NCBI RefSeq assembly: GCF_018457165.1
Contig: NZ_JAFMNX010000001.1
Coordinates: forward strand, 1,178,001 to 1,242,000
DNA from: Tianweitania aestuarii
GTDB lineage: Bacteria; Pseudomonadota; Alphaproteobacteria; Rhizobiales; Rhizobiaceae
Length of the DNA stretch: 64,000 nt
Reading direction: 5' to 3'
Shown piece after piece: positions 8,025 through 15,316 of this stretch; position 1 is the stretch's first letter; every line of letters starts with the position of its first letter. A model generated the notes under the pieces. That model saw only the letters and a list, made by a program, of their open reading frames with translations. It had not been told where the DNA came from and searched no databases. A program made the position numbers and the translations under genes.

Positions 8025-8215
8025 GCACGATCGATCAAGCGCTGGCACGCCTGTCGGCCGGCCAGCCTGTCCGCGTCTTTGTCGGCAACGGCCTCGACAT
8101 GCTCGAACTGAAACTCACCCCGTCCGCTGAAACCAAGCTGCGCCGCGTATTCCGCGACGATCTCGAAATTCAGCAATGGAACCGCGGCCGCGGTGGCCAG
8201 AAGGAAGGAAGCTGA
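8021..8215 (+). CDS. Small phage protein
   Basis: The product has 64 residues, overlaps the HD hydrolase stop (ATGA) and ends one base before the ssb start. The predicted fold is mixed strand-helix ([18 protein letters not shown]...). No family recognised. The tight packing and codon use support it as a real gene. Confidence 0.5.
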   Translation: MSTIDQALARLSAGQPVRVFVGNGLDMLELKLTPSAETKLRRVFRDDLEIQQWNRGRGGQKEGS

Positions 8216-8216
8216 C

Positions 8217-8708
8217 ATGGCAGGCAGCGTCAACAAGGTCATTCTTGTCGGCAACCTCGGCGCCGATCCGGAGATCCGTCGCCTGAACTCCGGCGACACG
8301 ATGGCAAACCTCCGGATCGCCACATCGGAAACATGGCGCGACAAGAACTCCGGCGAGCGCAAGGAGAAGACGGAATGGCACACCGTCGTCATCTTCAACG
8401 AGAACATCGCCAAGGTCGCCGAGCAATACCTGAAGAAGGGCGCCAAGGTTTACCTCGAAGGGCAGCTTTCGACGCGCAAGTGGCAGGATAACGCCGGCAA
8501 CGATCGCTACACGACTGAGGTCGTGCTGCAGAAGTTCCGCGGCGAACTTCAGATGCTTGACAAGCAGCCGTCGAACCGACCGCCGGGAGCGGAAAGCTCC
8601 GACGACTACGGCAGCGGCGACAAGCGCTCAGGCGCGTCCAGCGGCTCCTACGGTCAGCAGTCCGGCGGTAACTTCAGCCGCGACCTCGACGACGAAATCC
8701 CATTCTGA
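8217..8708 (+). CDS. ssb: Phage single-stranded DNA-binding protein
   Basis: The product has 163 residues from ATG at 8217. Residues 1-110 form the OB fold, beginning with [18 protein letters not shown] and including [11 protein letters not shown] and [11 protein letters not shown] Gly/Ser-rich linker follows, and the protein ends with the acidic tip DDEIPF, which recruits replication and repair partners. It coats single-stranded DNA during phage replication. It belongs to the early operon with the clamp and nucleotide-metabolism genes. Confidence 0.93.
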   Translation: MAGSVNKVILVGNLGADPEIRRLNSGDTMANLRIATSETWRDKNSGERKEKTEWHTVVIFNENIAKVAEQYLKKGAKVYLEGQLSTRKWQDNAGNDRYTTEVVLQKFRGELQMLDKQPSNRPPGAESSDDYGSGDKRSGASSGSYGQQSGGNFSRDLDDEIPF

Positions 8709-8719
8709 GGAAGGCAACC

Positions 8720-9052
8720 ATGAAACGCATCCGTGACGCGCAAACCATCGTCGGAATTCTGGAGGGCGGCAAGCTCCAGCAGGATATGTCGACCGAACTC
8801 GTCGATACCCTGAAGTGGCTGAAGGAGCTTTCGGACGAGCGGCCAAAAACCAAGATCAAGGGCTCTGTCAGCCTTAAGATCAACTTCGAGGTCGAGGGCG
8901 GACAGGTGATCGTCGCCGCAGAGATCGACTCGAAACGCCCGAAGGCGCCGCGCTCCTCGAACTTCTACTGGCTCACCGACGACGGCGAGTTGTCGACCGA
9001 GCATCCCCAGCAACAAGACATGTTCGCCGGCCCGCGCGAAGCGCGCGCCTGA
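8720..9052 (+). CDS. Conserved small phage protein
   Basis: The product has 110 residues with a ribosome site GAGGAAGG upstream. The N-terminus is helical (VDTLKWLKELSDERPKTKIKG), followed by beta strands (SVSLKINFEVEGGQVIVAAEI). It lies between ssb and the DUF2303 gene, a position where small accessory replication proteins occur. Function unknown. Confidence 0.55.
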   Translation: MKRIRDAQTIVGILEGGKLQQDMSTELVDTLKWLKELSDERPKTKIKGSVSLKINFEVEGGQVIVAAEIDSKRPKAPRSSNFYWLTDDGELSTEHPQQQDMFAGPREARA

Positions 9053-9080
9053 CACCCGTTCAACCCTAGGAGCCTGAAGA

Positions 9081-10028
9081 ATGGAAACGTCTGCCAAACC
9101 CTCGACCGTGCTTACCTTCGAGGATGAAGCACTTTCTACCGCCGCAGCACTCGGCGCGGCCGCCAATGGTGCCGAGATCGTCTGGATCGACGTACCCGGC
9201 GAAGTTGGCAGCGAGTTTCCTGCCAAGGTGCCGGTCGGCCTCCTGCGGGGCGAGAACCCGCAGTTCAAGGATATCTCGAACCTTCTCGAGCCCTACCGTC
9301 TCCAGCCGCGCCTCCGCACTGGCACGGCTAATGTCCAGACGCTGCAAAGCTTCATCGATCTGGTGAACCGCCACAAGGATGAGAACAGCGTCCTCTTTGC
9401 CAACTCGGACTGGCACACGCCGACGATGACGGCCGTGATCGACTATCACACGCTCAACCATACCCCAGCCTTCGGCAAGCACCGCATCCATTATGCCTTC
9501 CCGCTGTCGGAAGAGTGGAAGCTTTGGGTTGCGAAGAACAGCAAGCCGATGTCGCAGATCGAGTTCGCGGCTTTCCTGGAAGATCAGATCGCCGACCTGT
9601 CGTCGCCCATGGAAAGCGAGATCGTCGAATACGAACGCTTGTTCAACGGCAAGCTGGCCACACCATCCGAGGTCATGAACCTGTCGCGCGGGTTGGAAGT
9701 CCATGCCGCAACCCGCGTCAAACAGGCGACGACTCTGCAGACCGGTGAAGGCCAGATCATCTGGGAAGAAGAGCACCGCGACACGGCCGGCAACAAGCTC
9801 GTGGTGCCGAGCCTGTTCATGCTCAACATTTCGCCGTTCTTCATGGGCGAGAAGGTCCGCATCCCGGTGCGCCTCCGCTATCGCGCAAAGGATGGTTCCG
9901 TCACCTGGTTCTACCAGATCTACCGGCCGGACATCCATGTCACCGAGCACGTCCAGCAGGCGGTGAAGGATGCCGCCGATGACACCAACCTGCCTTCCTT
10001 CGAAGGCGAACCCGAGATGAGGGCTTAA
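9081..10028 (+). CDS. DUF2303 family phage protein
   Basis: The product has 315 residues. It has the features of DUF2303 (YfdQ-like) proteins: an N-terminal region with VQTLQSFIDLVNRHKDENSVLFAN, the central TAVIDYH, and the WKLWVAKNSKPMSQIEFAAFLEDQ helix, followed by a beta-rich C-terminus. Family members sit in phage early or recombination regions, and their biochemical role is not established. The ribosome site AGGAG lies 12 bases upstream. Confidence 0.8.
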   Translation: METSAKPSTVLTFEDEALSTAAALGAAANGAEIVWIDVPGEVGSEFPAKVPVGLLRGENPQFKDISNLLEPYRLQPRLRTGTANVQTLQSFIDLVNRHKDENSVLFANSDWHTPTMTAVIDYHTLNHTPAFGKHRIHYAFPLSEEWKLWVAKNSKPMSQIEFAAFLEDQIADLSSPMESEIVEYERLFNGKLATPSEVMNLSRGLEVHAATRVKQATTLQTGEGQIIWEEEHRDTAGNKLVVPSLFMLNISPFFMGEKVRIPVRLRYRAKDGSVTWFYQIYRPDIHVTEHVQQAVKDAADDTNLPSFEGEPEMRA

Positions 10029-10032
10029 CTTC

Positions 10033-11166
10033 ATGTCCGGCCGCTTCACCACCCCTCGCGAAACGCTTTTGCCAGTGCTCGCCGCCGTCAAGGACGTGAT
10101 TGAACGGCGCAACACGATCCCCGTTCTGTCGAACCTCATGCTGTCCGTCACAAGCGACAGCATGCGCCTGACCGGCACCAACCTCGACATCGAGGCGAGC
10201 GCATCGGTTGAAGGGCAGGGGAGTGAAGCGGCCACGACCACCCTGCCGGGTGCGATGCTGCACGATGTCGTGCGCAAGCTGCCGGAGGCGGCAGATGTCG
10301 AGATCACCTTCGATGAGCAGACTGCGACGATCAAAGCTGGCCGCTCGCGCTTCAGCCTCCCGGTTCTGCCGGCAAGCGACTTCCCAATCATGTCCGGCCA
10401 CGAGTTTGGTCACCGTTTCGCCTTGCCTGCCAAAGAGCTTGCAACCGCCCTTGCCACGGTCGCTTTCGCCATCTCGACCGAAGAAACCCGGTACTATCTC
10501 AACGGGATCTTCTGGCACCTGGACGGCGAAGGCCTTGCCATGGTCGCGACTGACGGTCACCGCCTCGCCAAGGCCCGCCTTGCTACGCCTGAGGGCGCCG
10601 AAGGCATGCCTGCCGTCATACTCCCGCGTCGAGTGGTCGACCTGCTTTCCAAGCGGCTTCCAGACGCGAAGGACGGCACGATCGCGATCGAGCTTTCCGA
10701 AACCAAGATCGCCTTCGACATCGCCGGCCTGTCTGTGATCGCCAAGCTGATCGACGGCAACTATCCCGACTACATGCGCGTCGTGCCAACCGGCAACGCC
10801 AACCTGTTCCGCTTCAGTAAGCCGTCGCTGAAGGAAGCTCTCGACCGGGTATCGACCGTTCTGGCGGGCAGCAGCGGCCAAGGCAACGGCGTGAAGCTTG
10901 GCTGGAACACAGGTCCCACCAACCAGCTCACGCTGGACGCTTTGAACCGCGAGCATCTCGGCAGCGCCAACGAAGCGATCGACATCGACCCGCTGGACAG
11001 CGCTCAGGTCGAGATCGGCTTCAACGGCCGCTACTGCCAAGACATGCTGAACGCCGCCCCCGGCGACATGATGCTGGCCGAACTCGGCGACGCCGGTTCC
11101 CCGGCGCTGTTCCGTCCTGAAGGGCAGGCCATGCCGCTCTTCGTCCTCATGCCGATGCGGGTGTAG
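10033..11166 (+). CDS. dnaN: Phage-encoded DNA polymerase III beta sliding clamp
   Basis: The product has 377 residues, about the normal length for a DnaN clamp. Three repeated clamp folds are apparent. The first begins RETLLPVLAAVKDVIERRNTIPVLSNLML. The second includes TRYYLNGIFWH and MVATDGHRLAKARL. The third holds KLIDGNYPDYMRVVP, and the C-terminus is LFVLMPMRV, which forms part of the partner-binding pocket. The clamp tethers DNA polymerase to DNA. It is a phage copy inside the early operon, and no polymerase gene lies beside it, so it probably loads the host polymerase III. Confidence 0.92.
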   Translation: MSGRFTTPRETLLPVLAAVKDVIERRNTIPVLSNLMLSVTSDSMRLTGTNLDIEASASVEGQGSEAATTTLPGAMLHDVVRKLPEAADVEITFDEQTATIKAGRSRFSLPVLPASDFPIMSGHEFGHRFALPAKELATALATVAFAISTEETRYYLNGIFWHLDGEGLAMVATDGHRLAKARLATPEGAEGMPAVILPRRVVDLLSKRLPDAKDGTIAIELSETKIAFDIAGLSVIAKLIDGNYPDYMRVVPTGNANLFRFSKPSLKEALDRVSTVLAGSSGQGNGVKLGWNTGPTNQLTLDALNREHLGSANEAIDIDPLDSAQVEIGFNGRYCQDMLNAAPGDMMLAELGDAGSPALFRPEGQAMPLFVLMPMRV

Positions 11167-11168
11167 CC

Positions 11169-11324
11169 ATGGCAAGCCAAACACTGTTTCGCGTGCACTT
11201 CGAAGACGGTGAACGCGTCGATGTCACCGCCGCTAATCCGGATGCGGCACGAGCTGCCGCTAAGAAACGGCATGAGGGCGTCATCACCAAAGTCAAACGG
11301 GTGCGGGACACGAGCAATGGCTGA
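11169..11324 (+). CDS. 51-residue phage protein
   Basis: This short frame starts two bases after the dnaN stop and overlaps the next gene by eight bases. The product (MASQTLFRVHFEDGERVDVT...) begins with beta strands and ends with a basic helix (AARAAAKKRHEGVITKVKRVR). Codon use matches its neighbours and the packing is tight, so I consider it real. Function unknown. Confidence 0.55.
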   Translation: MASQTLFRVHFEDGERVDVTAANPDAARAAAKKRHEGVITKVKRVRDTSNG

Positions 11325-12123
11325 CAAGCCCTTCCGAGAAATGACCGACGAAGAACTCGCGGCCGAGCGTGATCGCTGGGATCAGAAGATCAAGAACGCG
11401 AGCGGCTGGGGCGCCGCGCTTGCGGTAGCCGACAGCTTCCGCAGGAACTGCGACCGCCAGATCGAACGTCGCAAGCGCGCGCACCCAGCGCCCGGTGTCT
11501 ATTCGCCGGAGCAGAGCGTCACGCCGCCCATGACCTGCCCGACATGCAGCGGCGGACCAGCCAGCGACTACGCCTGCACATGCGATCACGCGACGAGCGC
11601 CGAAGATCGCGCCGAACACTTCATCCAAGCCGCAATTGACGCCGCACCCGAACCGATGCGTCGTCTCGGCGAGCGGCTGGCAAATAAGCTTGATGAGGAG
11701 GATTGGAAAACTGCCGATCGCCTGCTGACAGGTGCATGCGTGTCACTGACCCAGTTGAAGCGCTCGCACTTAACGATACGCCGCCTACAAGCCGCCCATG
11801 TCGAGCGGCAACAAGAATGGTGTCCTGATCAGAAGCCAGACCTCTCTTTCCGAGGGAACGAGATGGCTGGCGAGGTCGGCGAGGCCTGCAACATCATCAA
11901 GAAGCTAGAAAGGGAGCGGCATGGCTGGCGCGGCTCCCGCGCTACAAAGGAACAGTTGGCCGAGGAACTAGCCGATGTCGTGCACACCGCCATCCTCTGC
12001 GCGATCACTACCGGTATCGACCTAGAGCCTGCAGTTGTGGCCAAGTTCAATTCAACATCCGAGAAAAACGGTTTGTCTACGCTCATCGGCCTTCTGTTCG
12101 AAACGCCCTGTGTCACGCCATGA
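11317..12123 (+). CDS. Phage protein with C-terminal MazG-like NTP pyrophosphohydrolase domain
   Basis: The product has 268 residues from ATG at 11317. The N-terminal part is helical with a possible zinc motif (TCPTCSGGPASDYACTC, about residues 70-87). The C-terminal 110 residues resemble MazG-like enzymes: GNEMAGEVGEACNIIKKLERE supplies the EExxE-like metal site and EELADVVHTAI the second. It probably hydrolyses NTPs or dNTPs, or lowers alarmone levels, during infection. It overlaps the next gene by four bases. Confidence 0.72.
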   Translation: MADKPFREMTDEELAAERDRWDQKIKNASGWGAALAVADSFRRNCDRQIERRKRAHPAPGVYSPEQSVTPPMTCPTCSGGPASDYACTCDHATSAEDRAEHFIQAAIDAAPEPMRRLGERLANKLDEEDWKTADRLLTGACVSLTQLKRSHLTIRRLQAAHVERQQEWCPDQKPDLSFRGNEMAGEVGEACNIIKKLERERHGWRGSRATKEQLAEELADVVHTAILCAITTGIDLEPAVVAKFNSTSEKNGLSTLIGLLFETPCVTP

Positions 12124-12413
12124 CCGCCCCCGCGCACCATCCGAAGGCCAACAGCGTTCGTTTCACGGTACAGCCGCGCCTTGTGCCGGCCTTGAAGGCT
12201 GCGCGTTTCCTGCACCTGTCTCTGCTCGAATTCCGCGACAAGCTGCCGGCGCTGCGCAAGGAAGGCTTTCCGGCGCCATGTCCGGTCACCGGTCACTTCG
12301 ACCTGGTCGCCATGCAGACATGGCAGGATCGCCGGTCAGGCTTGACCGGCAGCGAGCCTCAGTTGGAAGATCATGCGGCCGTCATGCGCCAGAGGATCGC
12401 GGACCTTGGCTAG
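12120..12413 (+). CDS. Small DNA-binding protein beside the integrase (possible excisionase)
   Basis: The product has 97 residues. RFTVQPRLVPALKAARFLHLSLLEFRDKLPALRKEGFPAP looks like a winged-helix or helix-turn-helix of the excisionase/AlpA class. It overlaps the presumed TTG start of the integrase by 8 bases, the usual place for a recombination directionality factor. The assignment rests on position and a weak motif. Confidence 0.55.
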   Translation: MTAPAHHPKANSVRFTVQPRLVPALKAARFLHLSLLEFRDKLPALRKEGFPAPCPVTGHFDLVAMQTWQDRRSGLTGSEPQLEDHAAVMRQRIADLG

Positions 12414-13605
12414 GATCAAGCTTAAGCACTACGTCGTGCGCAAGGGAAAGTACGGCTATTGGCTGCCGACGCCGAAGATGCAGGAGTTCGGCTTCCGCCC
12501 GATCACCTGCGGCCCCGACGGTCCGGATGCCTGGAAGATCGCCCAGGAATGGGAAGACAAGTGGCAGGCTGCGCGCAAGGGCATCGAGACCTCGCCGGCT
12601 TTGCGCCACTACCCCAAAGATTCGGTCGGAGACGCCTTCGAGCGCTATCGCAAGACTGAGAGCTGGAAGACACGGCTTCCGCGCACTCGCGAAGATTGGG
12701 AGCGCGGCTGGAGCTTCATCGACAAGGTGTTTGGTGATCAGCCGCCCGCAGCCGTGACCTTCGAACTGCTCGACACATGGTATCACGCACTGGTGCGCAA
12801 GAATGGCATCGATGTCGCTTATCGCGCCGTCAAGACCTGGCGATCCCTGTACCGCATCATGGCCGGCATGAAGCTCTGCCCGGCCGGGCAGGATCCCTCA
12901 CTCGCCATCCGCCGCAAGAACCCGAAGCCGCGCACCGAGACCTGGAGCGAAGGCGAGGTCGTGCGGCTGGTGAAAGGATGCTGGCGCCGCGGCTTCAAGG
13001 GCCTCGCCTGCATCATCGCAATTGCGTGGGATACCAGCTTTTCGCCGGTCGACGTGCGCACGCTGACGCCCGGCCAAATCTACTCGACCGGCAATGACAA
13101 GGAATGGGGCTTCCTGATCGCCCGCACCAAGACGGGCGAGGCGGCCTATGGGACGCTGAGCGCCCGCACGCGGCGCATGGTCACCGCTTATCTCGACGGC
13201 CTCGGCGCGACGGTGATGGATGATGCGCCGCTATTCCGCAGCCGCGGCTTCACGCCGACAGGCATGGGCGGACGGCCGAGGCCCCCGACGCCTTACACCA
13301 AGAACAGCCTCGTCGATGATTTTGCCGATCTTCGCCGGATCGTCTTCGGTCCAGAAGAGAAACGCCGCTTCATGGACATGCGTCGTTCGGGTGCAGTGGA
13401 AGCGAATGCAGGAGGCGCAAACGTAGAATCGATTGCGGCCAAGATGGGCAACTCGATCGATGAGAACAAAGCCCTGCAGAAGACGTACATGCCCGTGAAC
13501 TTGGTCGCGGTTCGCACCGCCGACGAGCATCGCCGCATCGGCCGCCGGCAGCTGTCGGAACAGACCGGGCTCAAAAAGTTGAAACTGCCACAGAAGAAAA
13601 GTTGA
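12406..13605 (+). CDS. int: Tyrosine recombinase (prophage A integrase)
   Basis: The product has about 399 residues from a TTG at 12406; an ATG at 12373 is the alternative. The catalytic domain is in the C-terminal half. The first Arg is probably in SPVDVRTL (about 218), with a Lys in ARTKTGE (about 242). Box II reads FMDMRRSGAVEA with Arg at about 326, and the nucleophile is Tyr361 in QKTYMPVN. The His of the usual HxxR is Met here, as in some divergent rhizobial phage integrases. It ends 40 bp from tRNA-Asp, the presumed integration target. Confidence 0.85.
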   Translation: MARIKLKHYVVRKGKYGYWLPTPKMQEFGFRPITCGPDGPDAWKIAQEWEDKWQAARKGIETSPALRHYPKDSVGDAFERYRKTESWKTRLPRTREDWERGWSFIDKVFGDQPPAAVTFELLDTWYHALVRKNGIDVAYRAVKTWRSLYRIMAGMKLCPAGQDPSLAIRRKNPKPRTETWSEGEVVRLVKGCWRRGFKGLACIIAIAWDTSFSPVDVRTLTPGQIYSTGNDKEWGFLIARTKTGEAAYGTLSARTRRMVTAYLDGLGATVMDDAPLFRSRGFTPTGMGGRPRPPTPYTKNSLVDDFADLRRIVFGPEEKRRFMDMRRSGAVEANAGGANVESIAAKMGNSIDENKALQKTYMPVNLVAVRTADEHRRIGRRQLSEQTGLKKLKLPQKKS

Positions 13606-13609
13606 AACT
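13574..13609. repeat. Two 13-bp direct repeats at the integrase 3' end
   Basis: AAAAGTTGAAACT occurs at 13574-13586 and again at 13597-13609, 23 bp apart (about two helical turns). They lie 36-71 bp from the tRNA-Asp 3' end and straddle the integrase stop codon. They are candidates for integrase arm-binding sites. Confidence 0.4.
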
Positions 13610-13644
13610 CCTAGGAGCTTCGGGACCTAAGTCCTTGACGAGAA

Positions 13645-13721
13645 TGGCGCGAGTGACGGGGCTCGAACCCGCGACCTCCGGCGTGACAGGCCGGCACTCT
13701 AACCAACTGAGCTACACCCGC
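13645..13721 (-). tRNA. tRNA-Asp (GTC)
   Basis: A 77-nt cloverleaf on the minus strand, with the 5' end at 13721 and encoded CCA at 13647-13645. The acceptor GCGGGTG pairs with CACTCGC (one G-U). The anticodon loop is CTGTCAC, giving GTC. The T arm carries GGTTCGAGCC. Its 3' end faces the prophage A integrase. Confidence 0.95.
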
Positions 13722-14107
13722 GCATCTCGTGTCGCAACCGTTGGCCGCGACGTGGCGCTCAATTACGAAGTTCATTGGGGGGTGTCAAGCGACCCCGGCA
13801 AAGAGATTTCATGTTCCTGTGATTTCCTCTGCGCGCAACAGCATGACGGCCCCCAAATTCCGCAGAAACGCTGCATTTCAGCCTTCCGCATCGTAAGCTT
13901 CAAAGAAGCTGGGCAGTGGCGGCGGTTCGTGAAGCGACTGGATGACTGAAGGGTGAGGGGCCTGGGAAAGCTTGCTGTTCATATGTTGCGTATCATGTTA
14001 ACGGGCGCCCGCGCGTCCAAGCGAGGAACAGCATCGCTTGGACGAAGGCCGATTCATCAGTGTGCTTGGGTCCGGCGCAGAAGATTTTCGAGTGTGCGAG
14101 TAGGCGG
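13722..14107. other. Intergenic region with an 11-bp perfect inverted repeat
   Basis: No convincing gene is present; a frame overlapping the tRNA is an artefact. At 14014-14024 and 14034-14044 the arms CGTCCAAGCGA and TCGCTTGGACG are perfect complements with a 9-base loop. No T-tract follows, so this may be a regulatory site or RNA hairpin ahead of the glycosyltransferase gene rather than a terminator. Confidence 0.6.
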
Positions 14108-15316
14108 GTGACAAACAAGGTGCTGCAGACGTCCGGATCGCCCGCAAAGATCGCCTTCATCGTTACGGAAGATTGGTTTTTCGCCTCCCATTTCCTGCCG
14201 ATGCTGCGCGCGGCAAGGCAGGCGGGGCTTGAACCGCTGGTGATCACCCGAGTGCGCGATCATGCCGGGGTCATCCAGGCTGCCGGCGCACGTGTCATTG
14301 CTTTGGAAGCTGATCGCCGCAGCCTCAATCCGCTTGGGCTTGTTTCTACCGTCACGAGGCTGGCGCGCATCCTGCGGACCGAAAAGGTCGATGCAGTTCA
14401 TTGCATCGCGCTCCGATCCATTCTCGTCGGCGCTCCGGCCGCGCAGCTGGCAGGGATCAAGCGGCGGGTTTTTGCCGTAACCGGTGGCGGGCTGTTGAGT
14501 GCCAAGCAGGATCTCGCCGGACGTTTTGCCGATGCCGCCGTTCGTTTGCCCATCCGCAAGCTGTTTCAGAGCCAGGATACCCACTTCCTGTTCGAGAACG
14601 CCGACGATCCCGTGCAGTTCGGTCTCAATCCTGCGGATGAGCAGGTGACGATCGTTGGTGGCGCGGGGGTGGACCCAAATCACCTGCGAGCTTTGCCGAT
14701 GCCGGGTATGCCGCCGCTTCGTGTTGCACTGGTTGCGCGCCTGCTCTGGTCGAAGGGCGTCGACCTGGCGGTGGAAGCTGTCCGCGCCGCGCGCGCTCGA
14801 GGATACGATATCAGGCTGACGCTCTGCGGGGAGCCGGACCCGGCAAACCCTCGCGCCATTTCGCCTGCGCTTTTGCAGGAATGGGCCGCGGAAGAGGGGA
14901 TCGAATGGCGCGGCTTTGTTCGCGACGTGCGGACCGTTTGGAAAGACCATCACGTGGCCTGCCTTCCATCACGCGGCGGCGAAGGGCTGCCCCGTACGCT
15001 CCTCGAAGCGGCGTGCTGTGCACGTGCGATCGTGACCACCGACGTTCCAGGATGTCGATACCTGGTTCGCGACGGCATCGAAGGACGGATCGTGCCACCC
15101 AACGATGCACAAGCGCTTGCCGAGGCTCTGATCCAGCTCGCGCAGGATCAGGATGCCGTTGCACGGATGGGAGCCGCAGCGCGCGAGCGCATCCATGAAG
15201 GCTTCAGCGAAGCTGATATCATCGATGCGGTTGCGCGCATGTATGCGAGGCTGTTTTCGACCCATTCGGTCGCAGAGGCCAGCTCAAAGCCGCTAAAGGG
15301 TTCAGCCAGATCCTAG
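14108..15316 (+). CDS. Glycosyltransferase family 4
   Basis: The product has about 402 residues from GTG at 14108; an ATG at 14060 is also possible. It has the GT-B fold. The N-terminal domain begins KIAFIVTEDWFFASHFLPMLRAA. The C-terminal domain carries RVALVARLLWSKGVDLAVEAV and the nucleotide-sugar site SRGGEGLPRTLLEAACC (EX7E-type). It adds a sugar to a surface polysaccharide or its lipid carrier in the cytoplasm. It converges on the GT2 gene with a 4-base stop-to-stop overlap and opens the polysaccharide locus. Confidence 0.85.
   Translation: MTNKVLQTSGSPAKIAFIVTEDWFFASHFLPMLRAARQAGLEPLVITRVRDHAGVIQAAGARVIALEADRRSLNPLGLVSTVTRLARILRTEKVDAVHCIALRSILVGAPAAQLAGIKRRVFAVTGGGLLSAKQDLAGRFADAAVRLPIRKLFQSQDTHFLFENADDPVQFGLNPADEQVTIVGGAGVDPNHLRALPMPGMPPLRVALVARLLWSKGVDLAVEAVRAARARGYDIRLTLCGEPDPANPRAISPALLQEWAAEEGIEWRGFVRDVRTVWKDHHVACLPSRGGEGLPRTLLEAACCARAIVTTDVPGCRYLVRDGIEGRIVPPNDAQALAEALIQLAQDQDAVARMGAAARERIHEGFSEADIIDAVARMYARLFSTHSVAEASSKPLKGSARS

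Larger units (their letters stand above)
1..13644. mobile_element. Prophage A, right (regulatory, early and integration) part; left part lies outside the window
   Basis: This stretch holds divergent phage operons around a CI-like repressor, an early rightward operon with SSB, DUF2303, a sliding clamp and a MazG-like protein, and a tyrosine recombinase next to the 3' end of tRNA-Asp on the minus strand. No capsid, tail or lysis genes are seen, so those must lie beyond the left edge if the phage is complete. The right boundary is inferred to lie in the tRNA-Asp 3' end. The second attachment copy is not in the window. Confidence 0.85.

Noticed and set aside
13602-13949. Rightward frame covering tRNA-Asp
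   Set aside because: The protein segment is a translation of the tRNA, a known annotation artefact.
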